From: Mariniphaga sp964624645
GTDB taxonomy: Bacteria > Bacteroidota > Bacteroidia > Bacteroidales > Prolixibacteraceae
Length of the DNA stretch: 13,928 bases
Assembly: GCA_964624645.1 (NCBI GenBank)
Contig: CAZVAD010000072.1
Span: 1 to 13,928 of the forward strand
Direction: 5' to 3'
Below the pieces are notes generated by a model. The model was given only the letters and a program-made list of their open reading frames with translations. It was not told the origin of the DNA and did no database searches. Positions 1-5,888 of this stretch are shown here, piece by piece (positions within the stretch are counted from its first letter, which is position 1; every line of letters begins with the position of its first letter). Both the position numbers and the translations under genes were made by a program.

Positions 1-330
1 TGTGGTAAAAAAAGAAAACTCACCACAGAGGTACACGGAGTTGCACAGAGAAAAAACACTCCGTGGTTCTCTGTGTTCTCTGTGGTAAAAAAGAAAGCTC
101 ATCACAGAGGCACACGGAGTTACACAGAGAAAAAATACTCCGTGGTTCTCTATGTTCTCTGTGGTAAAAAAAGAAAACTCACCACAGAGGTACACGGAGT
201 TGCACAGAGAAAAAACACTCCGTGGTTCTCTGTGTTCTCTGTGGTAAAAAAAGAAAGCTCACCACAGAGGTACACAGAGAAAAAACACTCCGTGGTTCTC
301 TGTATTTTCTGTGGTAAAAAAAAGTCTAAC
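1..330. repeat. Tandem array of ~80-base hairpin-rich repeats
   Basis: Successive units begin with TGTGGTAAAA at 1, 81, 160, 240 and 310, giving periods of 80, 79, 80 and 70 bases; the last unit is only a stub. Each unit holds several inverted repeats. In the third unit CTCTGTGGT (157-165) pairs with ACCACAGAG (181-189), CACGGAGT (193-200) pairs with ACTCCGTG (217-224), and CACAGAGAA (203-211) pairs with TTCTCTGTG (226-234). The last two overlap, so only one can form at a time. The array is cut by the left edge and probably continues upstream. From memory, CCACAGAGG/CACGGAG-type intergenic repeats are widespread in Bacteroidota and some other phyla, and their function is unknown. An open frame runs through the array (73-375), but its translation just repeats with the DNA period, so I do not call a gene. 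Confidence 0.93.
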
Positions 331-368
331 CACGAAGTACACTATGTTTTACACAAAGTGCACAAGGC
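325..368. repeat. Decayed terminal part of the repeat array
   Basis: After the fifth TGTGGT block the sequence loses the regular period but still carries AACCACGAAGTACAC and ACACAAAGTGCACAAGG, which resemble the ACCACAGAGG-TACAC part of the upstream units. I read this as a degenerate edge copy. About 58 AT-rich bases then separate it from the flippase start, with no clear promoter. Confidence 0.5.
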
Positions 369-425
369 GGATTAAGCTTTGTATTTTCATTTTCTTATTT
401 TTACCTCAATTTTACGAATTTAAGC

Positions 426-1775
426 ATGCCTGATTTTCGCCATTCAATAAAAGACCTGCTGAAAAACGATTTTTACCGGGACATTGCCGGCCTGTTTTCC
501 GGGATGTTCTTTGCCCGGCTATTCCCTGCGCTTTTTGCTCTGGTTATCGTTCGTATCTATTCCCCCGAAAATTTCGGCCTTTTTGTGCTCTACCTCACAA
601 TTGCTTCGGTCATCTCGATTCTGGCAACCGGCAAATATGAAAACGCCATCATCCTTGCCGGAACTGCCGAAGAGCGGATGCACCTATTCAGGCTTTCACA
701 AAAAATCAATATTGCAGTCAACCTTGCCGCGCTCCTTTTCTCCGGCCTGTATATTTTTCTATTTCAGACACACACCATCGAGCAAATGCTCATGGTGCTG
801 ATGATTCCGTTCTACTCATTTTCTTTGGGTGCAGTCCAGTTGCTTCGGAATATTCTCATCGGAGTCAAGCGGTTTAAAACGCTTTCAGCGTTTGAGATAT
901 GGCGGGCTGTCACCACCGGGATCCTTCAGTGCGCTTTCTTCATCTTTCCGATTTTCGGTTTGTTTTTAGGAGCCGTTGCCGCCCAGTTGATTGTTTTTTT
1001 CGCATATGCCCGGATATTGCCTGAAACTTCCGGCTTCCGGTTTCAGAAACTCACTGTCGAAGAAAAAGGATTTGCCGTGCGTTACATTGATTTTCCAAAA
1101 TATTCCGTGGCATCTGAAATGTTCAACTTCATCAGCAGCCAGCTTCCGGTTTTCATGGTGAAGCCCTTTTTCGGAGAGACCATGCTGGGGCTTTACTCCT
1201 TTTCGCACCGCTACATCAGCGTGCCTATTCAGCTGATGAGCATCTCCATTTCAAGGGTTTACATTCAGAAAGCGCAGTCGCTGAAAAACAATTTGCAGGA
1301 GTTGGGGAAGCTGACCTTTTCGCTTTTCAAAAAACAATTCTGGACAGGAATCATTCCGTTTGCCATTTTGGGATTGTGGGGCGCCCAGATTTTTCGTATC
1401 ATTTTTGGAGCCGAATGGGAGTTTTCTGGATTTCTGGCTCAAATTCTTGCGCCCTGGCTTTTTATGGTTCTGCTGAGTTCCCCGCTTTCATCCGTGCTGA
1501 TTGTTTTTGAAAAACAGAAGTTTTCAATGACTTATAACATTGTCCTGCTGGCAGCCCGGATTTTAAGCCTTGCCATTGGCGGCTTTGTTTTTAAAGACAT
1601 CACCATAGCCATCGGGCTGTACAGCCTGACCGGATTTCTCTTTTTTGCAGCGCTCGGCGCCTATTCCCTGAAACTTGCCGGGGTAAAACTTACCGACGCA
1701 CTGATTTTTATTTTTAAAACGTTAGCATGGACAGTTCTCCCGTTAATTTTGATGAAATTATGGCTGATTCCCTGA
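426..1775 (+). CDS. Wzx-type polysaccharide flippase (MOP superfamily)
   Basis: A 449-residue, very hydrophobic protein with roughly 12 predicted membrane segments. It starts with a short polar N-terminus (MPDFRHSIKDLLKND) and the first segments follow at about residues 25-45 and 55-70. The motif GKYENAIILA at about residue 69 and the preceding YSPENFGLF stretch are typical of the oligosaccharide flippase/LPS biosynthesis proteins in Bacteroidota polysaccharide loci. Family members move undecaprenyl-diphosphate-linked oligosaccharides across the inner membrane; the substrate cannot be told from sequence. Length is normal for the family. The ATG at 426 is the first in frame and has no obvious Shine-Dalgarno. 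The gene overlaps the next one, which suggests translational coupling and a shared polysaccharide role. Confidence 0.85.
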   Translation: MPDFRHSIKDLLKNDFYRDIAGLFSGMFFARLFPALFALVIVRIYSPENFGLFVLYLTIASVISILATGKYENAIILAGTAEERMHLFRLSQKINIAVNLAALLFSGLYIFLFQTHTIEQMLMVLMIPFYSFSLGAVQLLRNILIGVKRFKTLSAFEIWRAVTTGILQCAFFIFPIFGLFLGAVAAQLIVFFAYARILPETSGFRFQKLTVEEKGFAVRYIDFPKYSVASEMFNFISSQLPVFMVKPFFGETMLGLYSFSHRYISVPIQLMSISISRVYIQKAQSLKNNLQELGKLTFSLFKKQFWTGIIPFAILGLWGAQIFRIIFGAEWEFSGFLAQILAPWLFMVLLSSPLSSVLIVFEKQKFSMTYNIVLLAARILSLAIGGFVFKDITIAIGLYSLTGFLFFAALGAYSLKLAGVKLTDALIFIFKTLAWTVLPLILMKLWLIP

Positions 1776-3337
1776 AAAATATGTTTGAACAGTACAACTG
1801 GACAACTGACGGAAAAATTTTTGTCACAGGATTTACCTGGTTGGATGCGGATTATGTTTCCGGGAAGGCTTTTTTGAACTTGGTTTCACAACAGGCAAAA
1901 ACCTTTGAAGATTTTAAAAATCTGGCAGGCCGGCTGAACGGGCAATTTGCCGTTGTTATTTTAGCAAATGCTGAAAAATGGGCGGTTTGCAGCCACACCT
2001 GGAGCTACCCGCTGTTTTACCGGAAAGCGGAAAACACTGTATTTATCAGCGATAATCCACAAAAATTGCTGAATGAAAAATCGCAGCTGCAAAGCAGCGA
2101 TCTGGTAAAAAATTATTTCCTGCTTTTTGGTGTGGCTCCCGATAACTTCACACTGATTGAGGATATTTATCAGATTTTGCCGGGAGAGCTTGTCCGTTTC
2201 AGGATGGGCAGAAAAGAGTCCTTCAACCTGTTTCCGTATCCCCAAAAACCGGGGGAGACAGAAATAAAAAATGAAGCGCTTTACGCGCTTTTAACCAAGG
2301 TTTTTCAAAAATATTCCGGCTACCTGAAAGATAAACAAGTGCTGCTTCCCCTGACAGGCGGTTATGACTCAAGAGTTTTGGGGTGTCTGCTGAAAGAGTC
2401 CGGCCACCGGAATGTGATTTGTGCCACCTGGGGACGGGACCGGAACAGCGAAGTGAAAACAGCTGAAAAGGTTGCCGAAAAGCTGGGTTACAAACATATT
2501 TTCGTTGATTATTCCAAAGAAGTTCCGAAGGATTACCCCTCAGCAAAGGAGTTTACACCGTATATCGACTATTCAGCCCACTTCTCCTCCATGCCCTTTT
2601 TGCAGGATTATTTTGCCATTAAAACACTAAAGGAGGGAAAAATAATTGACAACCATACGGTTGTCTTGCCCGGACACCCGGGCGACCTGCTGAGAGGTTC
2701 CCATCTCGACAGCCGCCTTTTGGCAAAAAATGAAAACTATGCTGTTTCAAAAATCATTTCTGCATTCGGAACCTCTTATCCTTTAAATTTAAGGGAGAAA
2801 AAGCAACTCGAAAATTATATGCAGGAAACTTTTTTCTCTTCACCAGCCCGCCCGACCTGGATGCAATATGATGTCTGGGATTATCAGGAACGGCAATGTA
2901 AGTTTATCGGAAACTCAACGCTCGCTTTCTCTTTTTTCGGGATGGAAGTGCTCATGCCGCTGTTTGATCTGGAACTTTTGACGTTCTTCAGAAATGTTCC
3001 GCTGGCGCAGAAACTTGGCTCGCCTCTGTACAATCAGACACTGGAGTCTTTTTTCTTCGAAAGGCACAACGTCGATTTTGACTTGAAACCTCCACAAACG
3101 GACGGACGAAAACACTATCCGCTAAAAAATATCATTCTGAAAAATGCGCCCCATTTTCTGAAAAAACGGCGCTATCCCATGCACGATCCGATTTTTTACA
3201 AGGAAATCACAGAAATGCTCAGAGCTTCCGGCAAAACATTTACCTTCAAAAATCCGTTTAAACCCAATAATTATAACAGCTATATCATACAATGGTACTT
3301 ACAATTTGCAGCGCAGAAAATTGCGGCAAAAAAATAA
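1760..3337 (+). CDS. Asparagine-synthase-like amidotransferase without N-terminal Cys nucleophile
   Basis: A 525-residue protein with a degenerate glutaminase-like N-terminal half (about residues 1-165; the stretch LNGQFAVVILAN fits the family) and an asparagine-synthase C-terminal domain. The PPi-loop is LTGGYDSR at residues 198-205. A second ATP/substrate motif, PGHPGD, lies at 304-309, and a stretch with FFGMEVLMPLFDLELL follows later. True glutamine-dependent enzymes need Cys right after the initiator Met; no candidate start here gives Met-Cys, so glutamine hydrolysis is unlikely. Related proteins in O-antigen loci (e.g. WbpS of Pseudomonas) are thought to amidate sugar uronates, and the overlap with a flippase gene suggests a similar polysaccharide role here; this is inference. 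Possible starts are ATG 1727, 1760 and 1781. I chose 1760, which overlaps the flippase by 16 bases; 1781 would leave a 5-base gap. None has a clear Shine-Dalgarno. Confidence 0.78.
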   Translation: MADSLKNMFEQYNWTTDGKIFVTGFTWLDADYVSGKAFLNLVSQQAKTFEDFKNLAGRLNGQFAVVILANAEKWAVCSHTWSYPLFYRKAENTVFISDNPQKLLNEKSQLQSSDLVKNYFLLFGVAPDNFTLIEDIYQILPGELVRFRMGRKESFNLFPYPQKPGETEIKNEALYALLTKVFQKYSGYLKDKQVLLPLTGGYDSRVLGCLLKESGHRNVICATWGRDRNSEVKTAEKVAEKLGYKHIFVDYSKEVPKDYPSAKEFTPYIDYSAHFSSMPFLQDYFAIKTLKEGKIIDNHTVVLPGHPGDLLRGSHLDSRLLAKNENYAVSKIISAFGTSYPLNLREKKQLENYMQETFFSSPARPTWMQYDVWDYQERQCKFIGNSTLAFSFFGMEVLMPLFDLELLTFFRNVPLAQKLGSPLYNQTLESFFFERHNVDFDLKPPQTDGRKHYPLKNIILKNAPHFLKKRRYPMHDPIFYKEITEMLRASGKTFTFKNPFKPNNYNSYIIQWYLQFAAQKIAAKK

Positions 3338-3383
3338 CGGAATGTTTTCGGCTGCTTTGTGCCGGATTGTTAACATTTTCATT

Positions 3384-3391
3384 TAAATTTG
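3384..3391 (+). promoter_or_regulatory. Candidate Bacteroidota -7 element
   Basis: TAAATTTG matches the Bacteroidota -7 consensus TAnnTTTG exactly. A TTTG at 3356-3359 could serve as the -33 element, but the 24-base spacer is longer than the usual 19-21. A start of transcription near 3398 would give a short leader to the ATG at 3407 and would exclude the in-frame TTG at 3389. Confidence 0.3.
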
Positions 3392-3406
3392 CTTAAAACG
3401 AACAGG

Positions 3407-4543
3407 ATGATACAGCTTAAAGGCAGAACGCAAAACATTCTTCTGATAGTGGGAGGAATCTTTCTGATTTTCCTGATCTGGTATTTCAGCGCTATCGTTA
3501 CCTATGTCCTGATTTCGTTGATTCTCTCCTTTTTAGGCAGGCCGCTCGTCAAATGGCTGACAAAATTAAGGTATAAAAAGTTCAGGATTCCAAAAGGGGT
3601 TGCCGCCTTAATCACGCTCATCGTGATCTGGCTTATTTTTTTCTCGTTTTTCCGTTTTATGATACCGGTGCTGTTCAAGGAATTTGAAACCTTTTCGGAA
3701 ATTGATTTTGTTGCTGTTTTCAACTCTTTTGAGGAGCCTTTGATGAAAGTGCTCAGATTGTCCGGGAATGAATCCATGATTTCGGAAAACCAGGCTTTTA
3801 CGGACATTGTCGTGAATCAGATTTCTTCAAAAATCAATTTCTCACGGATTTCCGATATTTTCGTATTTATTGCCGGAACCATCGGCGAGTTATTCATCGC
3901 CATTTTCTCCATCACGTTTATTACCTATTTTTTTCTGAAAGAAAAAAGTATGTTTCGCGAAGGGGTGATGCTGATTGTGCCCACCGGAATGGAAGAGCGG
4001 GTTTCAAGAATTCTCAGTTCAACTTCATATCTGCTCAGAAGATATCTGATTGGAATTGTCCTTGAAATCCTGATGGTTATGCTGCTGGTTACTGTCGGTC
4101 TCTTTATCGTGGGGCTGAGTTTCAACCACGCTGCAATCATCGGTTTTTTTTGCGGGTTGTTCAATGTCATCCCGTATCTTGGCCCGTGGATGGGAGCTGT
4201 TTTAGGATTGCTGATCGGAGCTGCGCTAAACATCCATGCAGATTTCATGCAGCACACGCTCCCGCTGCTCGGACTGATGGCTATAGTATTCCTGACCGTT
4301 CAGGTGATTGACAATATTCTTTTTCAGCCGCTCATCTATTCAAGCAGCGTGAAAGCGCACCCACTTGAAATTTTCATTGTGGTCATTGCTGCAGGAAGTA
4401 TTGCAGGCGTACTGGGAATGTTCCTTGCAATTCCTGCATACACCATAGTCCGCGTGATTGCAAGGGAATTTTTCGACAATATGAAAATTGTCAGAAAACT
4501 GACCGACAGTCTGGAAGAGGACACGGAAGAGGCACATTCATAA
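3407..4543 (+). CDS. AI-2E family transporter (PF01594-type membrane protein)
   Basis: A 378-residue integral membrane protein. Two to three hydrophobic segments lie near the N-terminus (from about residue 11), followed by a long less hydrophobic stretch (about 85-145) and more helices to about residue 355. The signature FNVIPYLGPWMGAVLG at about 252-267 is the hallmark of the AI-2E/PerM family, and the polar tail (SLEEDTEEAHS) is common in it. Members have been linked to export of autoinducer-2 or to sodium/proton antiport; most are uncharacterised, so the substrate here is unknown. The frame could begin at TTG 3389, but the ATG at 3407, preceded by ACAGG, is more likely. It has about 70 bases upstream and 156 downstream and appears to be a single-gene unit between the polysaccharide genes and the act operon. 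Confidence 0.87.
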   Translation: MIQLKGRTQNILLIVGGIFLIFLIWYFSAIVTYVLISLILSFLGRPLVKWLTKLRYKKFRIPKGVAALITLIVIWLIFFSFFRFMIPVLFKEFETFSEIDFVAVFNSFEEPLMKVLRLSGNESMISENQAFTDIVVNQISSKINFSRISDIFVFIAGTIGELFIAIFSITFITYFFLKEKSMFREGVMLIVPTGMEERVSRILSSTSYLLRRYLIGIVLEILMVMLLVTVGLFIVGLSFNHAAIIGFFCGLFNVIPYLGPWMGAVLGLLIGAALNIHADFMQHTLPLLGLMAIVFLTVQVIDNILFQPLIYSSSVKAHPLEIFIVVIAAGSIAGVLGMFLAIPAYTIVRVIAREFFDNMKIVRKLTDSLEEDTEEAHS

Positions 4544-4602
4544 ATCTTTGTAATCAAACCATAATAAAAAGTTTTTAGATAATTTAGACAGCACCTGAAG
4601 AA

Positions 4603-4659
4603 TTTGATTATTTTTAATTTTTTTTCAGAAACCTTTAGAGTAAATTTTTGTTAGCTTTT
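4603..4659 (+). promoter_or_regulatory. Probable act operon promoter region (exact elements unclear)
   Basis: The 156 bases between the AI-2E gene and actA are strongly AT-rich and must contain the operon promoter if the operon has its own. TAGCTTTT (4652-4659) matches the TAnnTTTG -7 consensus at all but the last base and would place the transcript start near 4666, about 34 bases before the ATG at 4700. No TTTG is correctly spaced for a -33 element; the nearest is at 4603-4606. I see no operator palindrome or riboswitch. Confidence 0.22.
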
Positions 4660-4699
4660 ATTGAAAAAACAAAATTGTTTTCACACTAATCTGAACAGA

Positions 4700-5857
4700 A
4701 TGAGAGAGCATTCCAATCGCAAGAGCAGAAAACCCGCCTCCCGGCGAAGAATATTGTTGATTTATTTTGTTTGCCTGTTATTTCTTCCTGTTTATTCCTT
4801 TTCTGAAGAGCAGTCGGTTTTGCCTGTTGGCTTTTCAAGAGAAGAAGTCAATCAGGGGAAACGGTTTTTTATGGGATTGCTTCCGGTCGGAAGAACCCAT
4901 GATGCATGTGTCTCATGCCACAATATTGCACCAACTGATACGCTGAACTGGAATCCTTCAGCAATGGATATTGCGTTGAAATATGCAGGGAAAGATGCAG
5001 AATCTTTGCGCAGGGTAATCCTGGAACCTTCGGGGAAACTGATGGAAGCCTCCCATGTGAACATTAAGATTGACGACGAAGATATCCAGCTGATAAAAGT
5101 GTATCTCGACCACATGGCTGCCAACGGGCTGCCTGCTGCAAAACCTTCGGTCAACCGGCTGATATTGTTTCTGTTTCTCGGACTTCTGATCACCTGGGCG
5201 CTTCTGGACCTGATTATCTTTAAGAAAGTAAAATATAAATTTATTCCGGCGCTTATTTTTTTAGGCGCTTTCAGCTATCAGCTTGTCATGATTTACAATG
5301 AAGCGGTTAAACTTGGCAGGAGTCAGGATTATCAGCCCGACCAGCCGGTGAAATTTTCACATAAAGTGCACGCTTTGGATAATCAGATTGACTGTATGTA
5401 CTGCCACCACACTGCCCCCGTGTCAAAAACTGCAAATTTTCCCTCCACCGAGCTTTGTATGAACTGTCATATTATTGTCCGGGAAGGAACCCATTCCGGG
5501 AAATTTGAAATTGACAAACTGATTCAGGCTCACGAAGAGGGACGCTCCATAGAGTGGATTCGCGTTCACGAGCTTCCCGATCATGTTTTCTTTTCACATG
5601 CGCAGCATGTGGGCGCCGGAAAACTGGATTGCGCCCAGTGCCACGGACTGGTTGAGGAGATGGATATTGTGAAACAGCACAGCGACCTCTCCATGGGATG
5701 GTGCCTGGAATGCCACCGTGAAACCAAAGTGGATTTCCTTGACAACGACTATTATAAAACTTTTGAAGCCCTTCACGAAGAGCTGAAAAAAGGGATGAAA
5801 GACTCTATTGTTGCAGCCGATATCGGTGCAAACGATTGTCAGAAATGTCATTATTAA
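4700..5857 (+). CDS. actA: Alternative complex III subunit ActA, hexahaem cytochrome c
   Basis: A periplasmic electron-transfer subunit of the quinol:electron-acceptor oxidoreductase. Counted from ATG 4700 (385 residues), a basic n-region and hydrophobic stretch (about 17-35) form a signal peptide or anchor. A class-I-like monohaem domain follows with CVSCH at 70-74. Two membrane helices lie at about 153-173 and 181-199. A pentahaem cytochrome region then carries CMYCH (232), CMNCH (253), CAQCH (311), CLECH (335) and CQKCH (380). Six CxxCH motifs in all; the sixth ends one residue before the C-terminus. The frame is open back to a TTG at 4661, but that would put 13 polar residues before a good signal peptide, so I prefer ATG 4700. 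It is the first gene of the six-gene act operon, 31 bases before actB. Confidence 0.93.
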   Translation: MREHSNRKSRKPASRRRILLIYFVCLLFLPVYSFSEEQSVLPVGFSREEVNQGKRFFMGLLPVGRTHDACVSCHNIAPTDTLNWNPSAMDIALKYAGKDAESLRRVILEPSGKLMEASHVNIKIDDEDIQLIKVYLDHMAANGLPAAKPSVNRLILFLFLGLLITWALLDLIIFKKVKYKFIPALIFLGAFSYQLVMIYNEAVKLGRSQDYQPDQPVKFSHKVHALDNQIDCMYCHHTAPVSKTANFPSTELCMNCHIIVREGTHSGKFEIDKLIQAHEEGRSIEWIRVHELPDHVFFSHAQHVGAGKLDCAQCHGLVEEMDIVKQHSDLSMGWCLECHRETKVDFLDNDYYKTFEALHEELKKGMKDSIVAADIGANDCQKCHY

Positions 5858-5888
5858 AATATTTAAATCACGATCAAAAGTTTTCCTG

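Noticed and set aside
1..330. CRISPR array
   Set aside because: The units repeat along their whole length, with no unique spacers between short identical repeats, and no cas genes are present.
73..375. Open frame of 100 codons across the repeat array
   Set aside because: The translation repeats with the DNA repeat period and changes frame content with the unit length; there is no ribosome site and no protein-like composition.
3338..3380. Terminator after the asparagine-synthase-like gene
   Set aside because: CGGC/GCCG could form a 4-5 base stem with an 8-base loop, but no T-run follows it directly, so it is too weak to call.
4661..4699. TTG start for actA
   Set aside because: It would add 13 polar residues before a well-formed signal peptide beginning at ATG 4700.
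5808..5888. Upstream extension of actB inside actA
   Set aside because: The extra 27 residues come from actA sequence read in another frame; ATG 5889 gives the normal family N-terminus.
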